Assembly: GCA_045504435.1 (NCBI GenBank)
Contig: JBEULC010000001.1
Coordinates: 744,001-808,000 of the forward strand
DNA: 64,000 bases
From: JBEULC01 sp045504435
Lineage (GTDB): Bacteria > Pseudomonadota > Alphaproteobacteria > WRAU01 > Hepatincolaceae
Reading direction: 5' to 3'
Shown here: piece by piece, positions 9,613 through 19,014 of the stretch
Numbering within the stretch: position 1 is the stretch's first letter
How the letters are laid out: each line of letters starts with the position of its first letter
Program-made: the position numbers and the translations under genes
The notes under the pieces: model-generated
The model's input: only the letters and a program-made list of their open reading frames with translations
What the model was told of the DNA's origin: nothing
The model's database searches: none

Positions 9613-9779
9613 GTGAACTTTAACTCATTTTTTAAATTTTTCTTAAATTAATTAGTAATATAATACCACATATTGGATAATATTACTAATTAATTTAAAA
9701 AGGTCGCATCAATTTATAACCTAAGCATGGCTTAGAAAATAATTTTATTAATATAGATTAAACCTTAAAGAGATACTAC

Positions 9780-10583
9780 ATGCCTAAAATTAAATATCTT
9801 TTATCCAGGTTTATAATTTGTAAATTTAAGATAGCTATATTAATAAACTCACTTTTGCTTTTTTTTTTATTGACTTTAGTTCCTTTAAAAGCTATCCAAG
9901 ACGAATTTGGGGATATCATAGGTATAGCTATAGAAATAGATGAATTTGGGCACCCTACAGCAGGGGTTGCAGGAGAGGATTTTAACATTTCTGACCCTAT
10001 TGAGCCCTTTAATAGAGGGATATTTCATACTTATAATTTTTTATATAAAAAAGCTGGAGGTAAAGTAATTATAAAAGGCTATACTAAGCTACCTAAACCA
10101 TTAAGAAAAAGTTTTAGGAATTTTGTTGATAATCTTACAGAACCAGTTAATGCGTTAAATCACTTGTTACAATTTAAAGTACAAGCTTTTTCAGAAACAA
10201 TAATTAGGTTTTCCTTTAATACCACCTTTGGAATGTTAGGTTTTTTTGATTTTATGCAACTTACTGGTTTAAATCGTAAGCCTAATGATTTTGGTGCTAC
10301 ATTATATACTTATGGATTTAATGAAGGATTTTATTTATTGTTATTGGGCCCTTCTACCTTACGAGATTCTATAGGATCTTTTGGCAATCAATTCTTAAGA
10401 GGAGTATATTTGCCTAATGATATCACCTTTGCAGAGCAAGCGATTTATATTTTAAATGCCGGAGAAAATTATATAAATTATGAGAATCTTATGGATAATT
10501 CTTTAGATCCTTATATTTTAGCCAGAGATACATTTATACAAATTAGAAGGCAAGATCTAAGGATTATTAGCGAATATAAATAA
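9780..10583 (+). CDS. mlaA: MlaA/VacJ family outer-membrane lipid-asymmetry protein
   Basis: A 267-residue protein with the MlaA hallmarks: DPIEPFNRGIF near the start of the domain, NLTEPVNALNHLLQ, RFSFNTTFGMLGFFD, FGATLYTYG and LLGPSTLRDSIG. MlaA removes mislocalised phospholipid from the outer leaflet of the outer membrane and hands it to the Mla shuttle. The N-terminus carries a hydrophobic signal (about residues 16-35) but no lipobox Cys after it; the only nearby Cys (residue 14) precedes the hydrophobic core. It therefore looks like a non-lipoprotein MlaA cleaved by signal peptidase I. No mlaBCDEF genes are nearby. Confidence 0.9.
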   Translation: MPKIKYLLSRFIICKFKIAILINSLLLFFLLTLVPLKAIQDEFGDIIGIAIEIDEFGHPTAGVAGEDFNISDPIEPFNRGIFHTYNFLYKKAGGKVIIKGYTKLPKPLRKSFRNFVDNLTEPVNALNHLLQFKVQAFSETIIRFSFNTTFGMLGFFDFMQLTGLNRKPNDFGATLYTYGFNEGFYLLLLGPSTLRDSIGSFGNQFLRGVYLPNDITFAEQAIYILNAGENYINYENLMDNSLDPYILARDTFIQIRRQDLRIISEYK

Positions 10584-10635
10584 TATATAAAATAAAGAGC
10601 AAAGATAATAATCTAGTAATTATCATGTAAAAAAA

Positions 10636-10665
10636 CTTGAAATTTTTATAAAAAAGCCCTAAAAT
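10636..10665 (+). promoter_or_regulatory. Candidate rpoH promoter, sigma-70 and sigma-32-like elements superposed
   Basis: TTGAAA at 10637-10642 and TAAAAT at 10660-10665 are separated by 17 bases, a good housekeeping promoter. The same DNA also reads CTTG-N18-CCTAAAA (10636-10664), close to the alphaproteobacterial RpoH consensus CTTG-N17/18-CYTATNT. Autoregulation of rpoH is a possibility, not shown. Confidence 0.5.
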
Positions 10666-10739
10666 AACCATATTAGATTGCTTTAAATAGGATCTATATC
10701 TGGCTTAATATTAAGAAGATAAATCAAGGAGGTACTTTT

Positions 10740-11627
10740 ATGACTAATAAATTTTTATCAATTTACAATGATTCTGAACTTAAAGCTTATATGTCCGCTA
10801 TTTCTAATATTAAAATGTTAGAAGTAAAAGAAGAGTATGATCTTGCCATAGATTGGGTTCACAATAAAAATTCACAAGCTGCAAACAAATTAGTTGTTAG
10901 CCATTTACCTTTGGTGGTAAAACTTGCCTATTCTTATAAAGGCTATGGTATATCTTTAATAGATTTAATTTCCGAAGGAAACATCGGTTTAATTAAAGCA
11001 GTGGCTAAATTTGACCCTTACAAAGGATTTAGGTTATCTACTTATGCCATGTGGTGGATTAAAGCTTTTATGACTGATTATATTTTAAATTCTTGGTCTT
11101 TGGTAAAAAGCGGCAGTTTAGCAGGAAGGAAAAAACTATTTTTTTCCTTAAATAAAGTAAAAGCTAGATTAGGCATAGCAGGCAAAGCTATGACTGATAG
11201 TGATGCTAATTTAATCTCCCAAGATATGAAAATATCTAAGAAGGACGTTATTGAAGTAAATCGTATGATCAACAGTAAGGATGTTTATCTGCAATCTTTG
11301 GTCTATAATGATAATAGTAGTACAACTGTTATAGAGGATACACTGGAAAGTAATTCTGATACTCCAGAGGAGCTTATAGCTAAAAAGCAAGAAGGCGCAC
11401 ATTCTAGATATTTAATTAAAGAGGCTTTTTCTGTATTAAGTGATAGAGAAAAAAGCATTTTAGTACAAAGATACATGAGCGAGAAGCCTTTATCCTTAGA
11501 AAGTATTGGTACAAAATTAGGAGTTAGTAGAGAGCGGGTAAGACAGATAGAAGCTGGAGCCTTAAAAAAAGCTAAATCCTATTTGGCTAGTAAAACTATA
11601 GGAACTAATTTATCGGTAGTTAATTAA
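10740..11627 (+). CDS. rpoH: RNA polymerase heat-shock sigma factor RpoH (sigma-32)
   Basis: A 295-residue sigma factor with region 2 (LPLVVKLAYSYKGYG, DLISEGNIGLIKAV, STYAMWWIKAF at about residues 57-110), the RpoH box (KKLFFSLNK at about residues 131-139) that marks the heat-shock group and its contact with core polymerase, and region 4 with the HTH (GVSRERVRQIE). An unusually strong ribosome site, AAGGAGGT, sits 7 bases before the ATG. It would direct transcription of chaperone and protease genes such as the clpP-clpX-lon block in this window. It is transcribed alone, followed by tRNA-Cys on the same strand. Confidence 0.95.
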   Translation: MTNKFLSIYNDSELKAYMSAISNIKMLEVKEEYDLAIDWVHNKNSQAANKLVVSHLPLVVKLAYSYKGYGISLIDLISEGNIGLIKAVAKFDPYKGFRLSTYAMWWIKAFMTDYILNSWSLVKSGSLAGRKKLFFSLNKVKARLGIAGKAMTDSDANLISQDMKISKKDVIEVNRMINSKDVYLQSLVYNDNSSTTVIEDTLESNSDTPEELIAKKQEGAHSRYLIKEAFSVLSDREKSILVQRYMSEKPLSLESIGTKLGVSRERVRQIEAGALKKAKSYLASKTIGTNLSVVN

Positions 11628-11738
11628 ACATAATTAAAACCTATTTTAAGTTTTTCTTTATTTTCTATATAGTATATAATATTGTTATATGATGATATGC
11701 TTTAACATTATAAAATAGAAATTTAAAAGGAAAATTTA

Positions 11739-11812
11739 GGCACGATGGCGGAGAGGCTACGCAGCGGTCTGCAAAACCGCGTACATCGGTTCGAACCCGA
11801 TTCGTGCCTCCA
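11739..11812 (+). tRNA. tRNA-Cys (GCA)
   Basis: A 74-base cloverleaf with acceptor GGCACGA/TCGTGCC, anticodon stem GCGGT/ACCGC around loop CTGCAAA (anticodon GCA), T-loop TTCGAAC, and an encoded 3' CCA. Confidence 0.97.
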
Positions 11813-11930
11813 ATCTTATAGATAATTAATTTTACAATTAACTTGCTAATTTCTAAATCCTAATTTTAGCAGTACAGTATAGCAACTATAATAAAAATTA
11901 TCAAAAGTAAAATTATCTTAATTTTACTAC

Positions 11931-11959
11931 TTGACAATATTAAATGTATTTCTTACACT
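11931..11959 (+). promoter_or_regulatory. Promoter of tRNA-Asn
   Basis: A perfect -35 TTGACA (11931-11936), a 17-base spacer and TACACT as -10 (11954-11959). Transcription would begin about 15 bases before the mature tRNA. Confidence 0.75.
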
Positions 11960-11982
11960 TAATATAAATAACATATTTATAT

Positions 11983-12057
11983 TCCGGCATAGTTCAGAGG
12001 TAGAACGGAGGACTGTTAATCCTTATGTCGTAGGTTCGACTCCTACTGCCGGAGCCA
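11983..12057 (+). tRNA. tRNA-Asn (GTT)
   Basis: A 75-base cloverleaf with acceptor TCCGGCA/TGCCGGA, anticodon stem GAGGA/TCCTT around CTGTTAA (anticodon GTT; one G-T pair at the stem end), T-loop TTCGACT, discriminator G and encoded CCA. Confidence 0.97.
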
Positions 12058-12272
12058 TTTTTTTCCCCTCTCATCACTTATATTTTTTAGTTATACTCCC
12101 CTCTATATTTTACCTTTATTCCTTATTTAAACATCAAGACACATACTTAACACACTTTTAATTATAATAATTCATTTATCTTTAATCTAAAGTTGTGTAA
12201 AGTTTTATTTATTGATATAATTTGATTTAATAAATAATGATTCTACAAGTTTATTGAAATAAGGAGTGCTAG

Positions 12273-12599
12273 GTGAAGTTGACAAATAATAAAAAAAGAA
12301 AATTTGCTTTCAAGAAAAAGGTAATGCATGAAGGCCTTAATACTTTAATATTAAGTAAATTAAAAGCCCATACTACCGTAAGTGATCTGCAAGAAACCTC
12401 ATTATCAAATATTTTAAATTGGTCAACTAAGGATATAGTTAAAATAGAAAACGGGGAAAAGGAATTAGGCATTAAAGAAATAGATATGTTGTGTAAACAC
12501 TTGCAGATTAACCCAGATACTTTATTTCATAGTTTATCTTTTGATGAAAATGATAGTAAAGTTTTTGAAGACCTTATTAAAAAACATAAAAAATTATAA
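12273..12599 (+). CDS. Small XRE-like helix-turn-helix protein
   Basis: A 108-residue basic protein. The C-terminal half (about residues 45-92) reads like the second half of an XRE/Cro HTH: DIVKIENGEKELGIKEIDMLCKHLQINPDTLF. The N-terminal helix pair is divergent. The start is GTG at 12273, supported by AAGGAG at 12261-12266; no in-frame ATG lies closer to a ribosome site. It is flanked by tRNA-Asn and initiator tRNA-Met, with no phage or integrase gene nearby. It is probably a transcriptional regulator; its target is unknown. Confidence 0.6.
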   Translation: MKLTNNKKRKFAFKKKVMHEGLNTLILSKLKAHTTVSDLQETSLSNILNWSTKDIVKIENGEKELGIKEIDMLCKHLQINPDTLFHSLSFDENDSKVFEDLIKKHKKL

Positions 12600-12867
12600 T
12601 TTAAGCTTAAGATATAAAATATTTTACTTATTGAATTGAGAGTGTTGTAGTTTAAAGAGAATATTAAAAATTTATCCCTTAGGATAAAGAGTATAAATAA
12701 AAATAGCTAACCCTAAGCTTTAGTAATTTCATGAAAAAATTTTTTCTGCTACCTTAAGGTACATTTAGGTTATGTACAAATTTTTTTTATATAATCTATT
12801 TTTATTGACTAATTTCTAACTTAAAAGGTTTCCTATTATCTAAAATAAATAAAGTTACACTATTTAC

Positions 12868-12896
12868 TTGACACTTTATTTTAATTAAAGTATCTT
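12868..12896 (+). promoter_or_regulatory. Promoter of initiator tRNA-Met
   Basis: TTGACA at 12868-12873, a 17-base spacer and TATCTT at 12891-12896. The mature tRNA begins 10 bases after the -10 box, so transcription starts at or just before its 5' end. Confidence 0.75.
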
Positions 12897-12905
12897 ATCA
12901 TTATA

Positions 12906-12982
<77 letters not shown>

Positions 12983-13914
12983 AAATTATTTTCCTCTCTT
13001 AGCGAAATTTATAAATACAATTTAACCCCCTATACTTTAAAACATTGAAAAATTTAAAATTCGCTTTAAATTTGTTTTAAATTTAAATCCCCTTAATAAT
13101 TAACTTCTATTTGCATAGTATTTTATAATTGACCTACTTACTTAAAGGGGGGTTATCAAGTTTGATCTTTTGCTTTTACGATTATGTTTATCTTTAAGAT
13201 TATAAGTATTCTTAGTATAGTTTTATTTAAATTATTTGATTTTATTAAACTTATTTAGCTTAACTCCTCTTACTTTTTAATTACATATACTCATGATTTT
13301 TTAGTAAATTTTTATTTTTATATTATTATATGTTGTTATAATTTAAATAATCTTAATCCTTTAGATCTTTTTAAAAATCTTTAATTGATTTAACCCTTTT
13401 TAACCTTAACTATCCTATAAAGCCATATAAGGCTACAGAAGCTAATAAAGTCATCTTTTTAAGAAGAAAATTTTTTATGTCCTAAAGCGTTTTCCTTATA
13501 GTAAAAATAAAATCTCTTTTGATTTTAGTCACTGGATCTTGCTGCTATGAACTCTAAAGGTTTCTTTGATAACCTGGAGCAATAAGGGGAAGTCTAGATT
13601 AATATTTTTAGATCTTAACTGCTGTGTGCAATTATAATAGTAACTCAAATATTACGCAAAGAAATTACAATGATTTTAAAGGGGATAAATTTAAGTTATT
13701 TATTATTCATTTATTAAGAAAATCTAATAAATTTAAAAAAGACTTTATACTTAAACAATACTATTATTTATTATATATCATTTTCTTTAGACTATTAATA
13801 AAGGTCTATTAACTATAGTGTGGCTTTATCATAAATTTGCTTATTGGAGTGGGGATTATAAATAATTTTGCATACTCCAAAAAAAACACCCTGCAGTTAA
13901 GCACACCTTAGAAT
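12983..13914. other. 0.9-kb spacer without a supported gene
   Basis: Very A+T-rich. The only frame of note (13624-13812, 62 codons rich in Asn, Lys, Ile, Tyr) has the composition expected of chance and no ribosome site. I see no RNA gene or clear terminator. Confidence 0.5.
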
Positions 13915-14559
13915 TTAAAAATCTTTGGCTGCTTTAATTAAAGCAGGATTGATATGGCAATAACCATTAGGATTTTTCTTTAGATAATTTTGATGATAAT
14001 CTTCAGCATTATAAAAATTATGTATTTTATCTATTTCAACAACTATAGGCTTAATATAATTTTGCTGTTGGCTTATTATATATTCGTTAATTAAGGTTAT
14101 TATTTGCTCTGTGACATTTTCTTTGGCCTGATAATATATGCCGGTTCTATATTGGGTGCCTTTATCATACCCTTGCTTATTGAGGCTGGTAGGATCAATT
14201 ATTTTAAAAAAATAATCTAATAATTTATTTAAAGTAAGGAACTGGGGATTATAAATAACTTCGCAAGCTTCAGTAAAATTGGTTGTTCCGGAACATACTT
14301 CTTCATAAGTTGGCCCAATTTGAGCTAGCTCAGGTTCAGATAACCCAGAACTTGATTGAACTCTTAACTTATTAAGATCTCCATTTGCATAGCCTACATA
14401 AGTATTTATAACGCCTTTTATATTATTAATATAGGCTTGCACTCCCCAAAAACATCCTCCCGCTAAGTAAATGATAGATTTATGATTTTCATGAGTATCC
14501 TTAGTAGGGGCAGAAATATTGTTAAATTTAGAAGAAGTTGAAAAATTTTGTTTTATCAT
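13915..14559 (-). CDS. msrA: Peptide-methionine (S)-S-oxide reductase MsrA
   Basis: A 214-residue MsrA with the GGCFWG active-site motif (Cys36 as nucleophile), VGYANGD, PTYEEVCSG, YFFKIIDPTSLNKQG and GTQYRTGIYY, and a C-terminal resolving Cys candidate in NPNGYCHINP. It repairs oxidised methionine in proteins with thioredoxin as reductant. About 28 extra residues precede the domain and are rich in Ser/Asn/Lys without a clear signal peptide. It is divergently transcribed from the bcp peroxiredoxin gene, 65 bases away, so the two form an oxidative-stress pair. Confidence 0.95.
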   Translation of the reverse strand: MIKQNFSTSSKFNNISAPTKDTHENHKSIIYLAGGCFWGVQAYINNIKGVINTYVGYANGDLNKLRVQSSSGLSEPELAQIGPTYEEVCSGTTNFTEACEVIYNPQFLTLNKLLDYFFKIIDPTSLNKQGYDKGTQYRTGIYYQAKENVTEQIITLINEYIISQQQNYIKPIVVEIDKIHNFYNAEDYHQNYLKKNPNGYCHINPALIKAAKDF

Positions 14560-14560
14560 G

Positions 14561-14589
14561 TTGCCTCTTAGAGTTTTTTTTGTTATAAT
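14561..14589 (+). promoter_or_regulatory. Promoter of bcp
   Basis: TTGCCT (14561-14566), a 17-base spacer and a perfect TATAAT (14584-14589) lie in the msrA-bcp divergent spacer, starting just outside the msrA start codon. Confidence 0.65.
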
Positions 14590-14624
14590 CAGTTTATATT
14601 ATTAACCTAACTAAGGAAAGTAAA

Positions 14625-15134
14625 ATGCTTAAAATTGGAGATAGTTTTCCACAATTTAGTTTAGCAGGCATTGATGGAAATGGGGTTGAAAGAGAATTTA
14701 GTAATAGAGATTTTATAGGAAAGCCTTTAGTTGTATATTTCTATCCAAAAGATGATACCTCTGGCTGTACTACGCAAGCTTGTGCTTTTAATGCTGCTTT
14801 ACCTAGAGTTCATAACGGAGCTCAAATAGTAGGAATTAGTGGAGATTCGGTAGAATCCCATAAAAAGTTTCTTACAAAACATAAATTAACTTTCCCTTTA
14901 TTAACTGATGAAGGGCATATATTAACCAAAAAAGTAGGGGCGATTAAAGAGGGGATTGTAGGCAAACTAATTGAAGTGCCTTTTCTTGATCCAATGAGCA
15001 TTGCCAGAACCACATTTTTATTAGATAAAAATGGTAAAGTTGTTCATATTTGGGAAAAAGTAGAGGTAAGCGGACATGATCAAGCCGTATTATTTGAGTT
15101 AGAAAGATTAGAAAAAAGTAATCAAATATTATAG
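14625..15134 (+). CDS. bcp: Thiol peroxidase / peroxiredoxin of the Bcp (PrxQ) type
   Basis: A 169-residue AhpC/TSA-family protein with the motif YPKDDTSGCTTQAC: peroxidatic Cys48 and, five residues on, resolving Cys53, the spacing of Bcp/PrxQ enzymes. FPLLTDEG and the late R in IARTTFLLDKNG follow. It reduces hydroperoxides with thioredoxin. A GGAAAG site precedes the ATG. It converges on the metallo-hydrolase gene across two strong hairpins. Confidence 0.95.
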   Translation: MLKIGDSFPQFSLAGIDGNGVEREFSNRDFIGKPLVVYFYPKDDTSGCTTQACAFNAALPRVHNGAQIVGISGDSVESHKKFLTKHKLTFPLLTDEGHILTKKVGAIKEGIVGKLIEVPFLDPMSIARTTFLLDKNGKVVHIWEKVEVSGHDQAVLFELERLEKSNQIL

Positions 15135-15137
15135 GCT

Positions 15138-15215
15138 AATATATTAATTATCTATGATAATTAATATATTTAAAACAATATCCTAAGAATAAATAATATT
15201 CTTAGGATATTGTTT
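15138..15215. terminator. Two adjacent perfect hairpins between convergent genes
   Basis: A 15-bp perfect stem with a 3-base loop (15138-15152 with 15156-15170) is followed 2 bases later by a 19-bp perfect stem with a 5-base loop (15173-15191 with 15197-15215). They lie between bcp (+) and the metallo-hydrolase gene (-) and probably end transcription in both directions. Confidence 0.75.
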
Positions 15216-15282
15216 ATTTACCTTTCCTGGTCAATGCAATATAATTTTAAATTTATAAGCCCAAAATTAAATAATATAATAA

Positions 15283-16395
15283 TTATTTAAGAATTAAACT
15301 ATTTCCTGGATCTATACTGACAAAGCCTTCAGCTGGTATTTGTAAATCCTTTTTGGCTTTTTCTAGATCTTCTCTAGGCTGGAAGTAAGTTTCGTAGGAT
15401 AGCTGAAAGGTACCATAATGGATAGAAACCGATTTTTGTGCATTAATAATTTGATGAATTTTAGCACTTTCATAAGGGTTAATATGCGAATATTTCATAA
15501 AATTATTGGGTTCATAAGCACCAATAGGAAGTAAAGCCAAAGAAAAAGTTTGGTACTTGGCTTTTAAATCTTTAAAAATTTCCCCAGTGTAAAACGCAGT
15601 ATCCCCTGCAAAGAAAATATTATGTTTAGGAGTTTGAATAACAAAACTACCCCATAAAGCCTTATTACGATCATATAGGCCACGTCTGCTCCAGTGATAA
15701 GCAGCCTCAGCATTGATTTTTATGTTGTTAGGCAAAATTATATATTCTTCCCACAATAATCCTTTTACCTGAATATTTTTAGAAATATTTTTTTTTAAGA
15801 TATAATCATTACCTGCTAACGTAATAAATAAAGGATTATCTCTATAATATAGGTTCTTTAAAGTAGGTATATCCATGTGATCATAGTGATTATGGCTAAT
15901 TAAAACCACATCTATCTTGGGTAAATCTTTAAAATCTATACCTGGCTTGTGATGTCTTCTGGGGCCTATTAAGTTCCAGGGGCCCGCTACTTTAGAATAA
16001 ATAGGGTCGCTGATAATATTTAATCCATTGGTTTGAATTAAAACTGTGGAATGATTAATATAGTAAATTTTTATAATGTCCTCACTAGGCGTTTGGGTAG
16101 GAACCACTTGCTTAAAGGTTAAAGATTTAGTATCCCAGCTAAATTCATCTTTAAAAAACAACGATTTTACTAATCTAAATAAAGAGGTAGTGGGATACTT
16201 TTTACCATCTTCATTTGGCTTTTGTTCAGGTAAATTTTCAGGCCTCAAACTTACCCTTTTAAAGGTTTTTCCATCAAAAAGCTCAGTAACTGGACCTTTA
16301 TAATAAACCTCATTTTTTAGAAGATTAATATAAGCTTTGCTGGCTAAATAGAAAATTAATAAAATAGATAAAATGGTAATCATAGCCTTTTTCAC
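15283..16395 (-). CDS. Metallo-beta-lactamase-fold hydrolase, NAPE-PLD/RomA-like
   Basis: A 370-residue protein with an N-terminal membrane segment (about residues 5-20) and a metallo-beta-lactamase fold. The metal motif HxHxDH is SHNHYDHMD (His168, His170, Asp172, His173), preceded by IGPRRHHKPGI and followed by FFAGDTAFY and SIHYGTF. These features belong to the family that includes N-acylphosphatidylethanolamine phospholipase D and bacterial RomA proteins. A membrane-lipid substrate is plausible but is inference. It is a single gene. Confidence 0.8.
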   Translation of the reverse strand: MKKAMITILSILLIFYLASKAYINLLKNEVYYKGPVTELFDGKTFKRVSLRPENLPEQKPNEDGKKYPTTSLFRLVKSLFFKDEFSWDTKSLTFKQVVPTQTPSEDIIKIYYINHSTVLIQTNGLNIISDPIYSKVAGPWNLIGPRRHHKPGIDFKDLPKIDVVLISHNHYDHMDIPTLKNLYYRDNPLFITLAGNDYILKKNISKNIQVKGLLWEEYIILPNNIKINAEAAYHWSRRGLYDRNKALWGSFVIQTPKHNIFFAGDTAFYTGEIFKDLKAKYQTFSLALLPIGAYEPNNFMKYSHINPYESAKIHQIINAQKSVSIHYGTFQLSYETYFQPREDLEKAKKDLQIPAEGFVSIDPGNSLILK

Positions 16396-16504
16396 CTTTA
16401 AATGTTTCCTATATAAATTGCTTGATATTTACCTTATATAACTATTAGTAGTAACGTTTTATTATTTTGATTTTAAAAGTGTAGGATAATGGTTATAATA
16501 AATT

Positions 16505-18973
16505 ATGCATAAGATTTTATTTATATTATTAATATCGTTAATTTGGGTGAATAGCCAAAGCTCAGCTAATGCACTTTCTTTTTCGCTTTTTGATAGGATA
16601 ATAAAATCTCCCAAAGCTAATATTTCTTCCCCAAAGAGTAACGCCTCTAGTAGTACAGATAGCCCCAACGAGGTTATAGGAGGTAATCCTCCCGCTAATA
16701 ATCTCCCCTCTAGAATATCTATCAATGATATAAGAGAATTGATTAATTTTCTTAGTAACACTACTCAAGTTTCAGAGCTAATTCAAGCCCTTGAGGAATT
16801 AGAGGCAAATGCTAAAAAGTTGGCTATTGACGAAAATTTGCCCGTTATAAACACCTCACAATTTAAAGAAACAGCTTTGCTTGAGATCGTTAAAGCACCT
16901 GGAGTAGAGTTAAATTCAGCCGCTAACTCCTTAGAAAAAATTAATCCTAGTAGTTTTGCTAATTCTAAATTGCTTCCGCCTTTAAAACAAATAACTACTC
17001 ATTATAGTATCAAACATCTTACCCAATTACTACATAATTCTATAAAATCTCTACAAATAGGGGGATATTATCGAGATTTTTCTCGTAATCTAGGCTTATT
17101 TAAAACTAGCTTTAAAAATCTTAAAGATTTTAATTATTTAAGCGGATTAGGGTGGGTGTTATGGTTAGGTTTGGGCATAGGATTTATTCTGCTAATAGAA
17201 GCTTATTTTAAAATGGTTTGGCAAAATAAAAAGCTAAACCGTCTAAGTACTACTTCGGTATCTAAAATTCCTAAATATTCTCCTGGAGTTAGCACAAATT
17301 CGTATAAGATTATTTATAAGGTGGCTTTAAGATTTATAAAAATGCTGGTGGTAAAAGGATTAATGGGGTTTATATTTCCTAAGTTAATTGCGTTATGTAT
17401 AGTAGTTATGATTATTATATTATTTTCTAATGAGTCTATTTCTGCTGAAATTCCAGTGCTACTTTTAGATTTAACTATCATTAGAATTGGGTGTAAGGTA
17501 TTATCATTATTGCTTAATTATTTTCACAAACTTTATTCAGATAATAGAAGCTATTTTGTTGAATTACATCGTCATTTACAAATACTATTATATAGCTTTG
17601 CTTATGCATTTTTCGCGTTTTTTTGTATTGATAGTTTTATAAGCCACACCTATGGGTCTACTTACTATATTATTTTGCTCCAATTAAATACTATATTATT
17701 AACGCTTGTCTTAATCTGCTTACTTGTTTATATCAGGAGGATATTAATTTCTTTCCTATTAAATTATAGTCAATTAAAAAAGAAGCAATTATATTCACTT
17801 ATATTTTTTAAATCTTATTATATTCCTATTTTAATAGGAGGATTAAGTATTGTTATAATGCTAACATTTTTTACAGATTATATAACTTTAAAAACTTTTC
17901 TATTTAACTTAGTTATATCTTTTATACTAATGCTTTTAATAAGCTATGGCAAAATTTTGGTTTCTAGTTTTATTGATAAGCAATTTGTTAAAAAATTTAA
18001 TTATGAATTAAGAAAATTAGGGGCTGGCCATAAGGAGTTTTTAGAATCGTATAGACGTTTAAATATAGAATTTATTTGGAAATTTTTTGAAATTCTAGGT
18101 AAAGTAATTACGATTTTGTTAATTTTGATAGTTTTAGACCTAATTTGGCAGCTTAATATTATTAATGGTTTTAATTATTTTTATAGCTTAAAAGTAATTA
18201 GAGCCTTAGTTTTAATTTTTGCTTGGTTTGCTAGCTTATTATTTATAACTTTATTATTAATTGTTTATTTGCAAAAAATAATTTTTAGGTTAGATCAAGA
18301 AGAAAAAGATTGGAAAGTAAAAAAAATACTTTCTTTATTTCGCTTATGCCAAACTCCTTTTAAAATTCTTATATTTCTTATCATGTTTATTGTGGTTATT
18401 TCTTTCTCTGGAGTATCGGTTACTACCTTATTAGCAAGTACGGGAATTATAACTTTTTTAATTGCTTTGGGCTCTAAAGATATATTACAAAACTTTTTTA
18501 ATGCTATCTTATTTATTATTGAAGGTAGTTTTTCTTTAAATGATACTGTGGAGATCGCAGGTTGCGTAGGTACTGTAGAAGATATTAGTATGTTGTACGT
18601 TAAAATAAGAGATGGTGAAGGGCGTTTACATATTATTCCTTTTTCGCAAACCAGGATCATTACTAATTATAATCAGGGCTTTGGTTGGGCTTTGATGAAT
18701 ATAAGTGTTGCGTATAATGTAGACCTTGATCATATTTTTGAAATTCTGAAAGAGGCTGGTGAAACTGTAGCAAAAAAACCAGAGTTCCAACCCTTAATAA
18801 TTGGAGAATTAGAAATTGTAGGTGTAACCTCTTTGGCAGAAAACAATGTTAATATAGCTTGTAAAATTCAAACTCTGCCAGGCAAACAATATAAGGTAAG
18901 AAATAAATTACTTCAAGAAATTACAAATGAGTTTAATAAACACGGTATAAGAAGCAATAACGATAGGTATTAG
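16505..18973 (+). CDS. Large MscS-family mechanosensitive ion channel
   Basis: An 822-residue membrane protein. It has a signal peptide (about residues 1-24), a periplasmic domain to about residue 215, roughly ten membrane segments, and the MscS core near residues 635-735: TTLLASTGIITFLIALGSKDILQNFFNAI (pore helix TM3 with its small-residue pattern, split here only by description), then GTVEDISMLYVKIRDGEG and IPFSQT. The size matches the extended MscK/YbdB-like class rather than small MscS. It would release solutes under osmotic downshock. The ATG at 16505 follows a TATAAT-like box by only 5 bases, so no clear ribosome site is seen and an upstream start cannot be excluded. Confidence 0.88.
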   Translation: MHKILFILLISLIWVNSQSSANALSFSLFDRIIKSPKANISSPKSNASSSTDSPNEVIGGNPPANNLPSRISINDIRELINFLSNTTQVSELIQALEELEANAKKLAIDENLPVINTSQFKETALLEIVKAPGVELNSAANSLEKINPSSFANSKLLPPLKQITTHYSIKHLTQLLHNSIKSLQIGGYYRDFSRNLGLFKTSFKNLKDFNYLSGLGWVLWLGLGIGFILLIEAYFKMVWQNKKLNRLSTTSVSKIPKYSPGVSTNSYKIIYKVALRFIKMLVVKGLMGFIFPKLIALCIVVMIIILFSNESISAEIPVLLLDLTIIRIGCKVLSLLLNYFHKLYSDNRSYFVELHRHLQILLYSFAYAFFAFFCIDSFISHTYGSTYYIILLQLNTILLTLVLICLLVYIRRILISFLLNYSQLKKKQLYSLIFFKSYYIPILIGGLSIVIMLTFFTDYITLKTFLFNLVISFILMLLISYGKILVSSFIDKQFVKKFNYELRKLGAGHKEFLESYRRLNIEFIWKFFEILGKVITILLILIVLDLIWQLNIINGFNYFYSLKVIRALVLIFAWFASLLFITLLLIVYLQKIIFRLDQEEKDWKVKKILSLFRLCQTPFKILIFLIMFIVVISFSGVSVTTLLASTGIITFLIALGSKDILQNFFNAILFIIEGSFSLNDTVEIAGCVGTVEDISMLYVKIRDGEGRLHIIPFSQTRIITNYNQGFGWALMNISVAYNVDLDHIFEILKEAGETVAKKPEFQPLIIGELEIVGVTSLAENNVNIACKIQTLPGKQYKVRNKLLQEITNEFNKHGIRSNNDRY

Positions 18974-18992
18974 GCTGGACCTTAATACCTAT
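18963..18992. terminator. Hairpin between convergent mscS-like and apt genes
   Basis: A 10-bp perfect stem (18963-18972 with 18983-18992), extended by a G-T and a G-C pair, spans the stop codon of the channel gene. There is no T run, so its role as a bidirectional terminator is tentative. Confidence 0.4.
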
Positions 18993-19014
18993 TAAAAATT
19001 GCCAAAATCATTTT

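Noticed and set aside
13624..13812. 62-codon plus-strand frame in a spacer
   Set aside because: Composition is that of random A+T-rich DNA, with no ribosome site or domain.
18295..18660. 121-codon frame antisense to the MscS-like gene
   Set aside because: It overlaps the conserved channel core and shows only chance composition.
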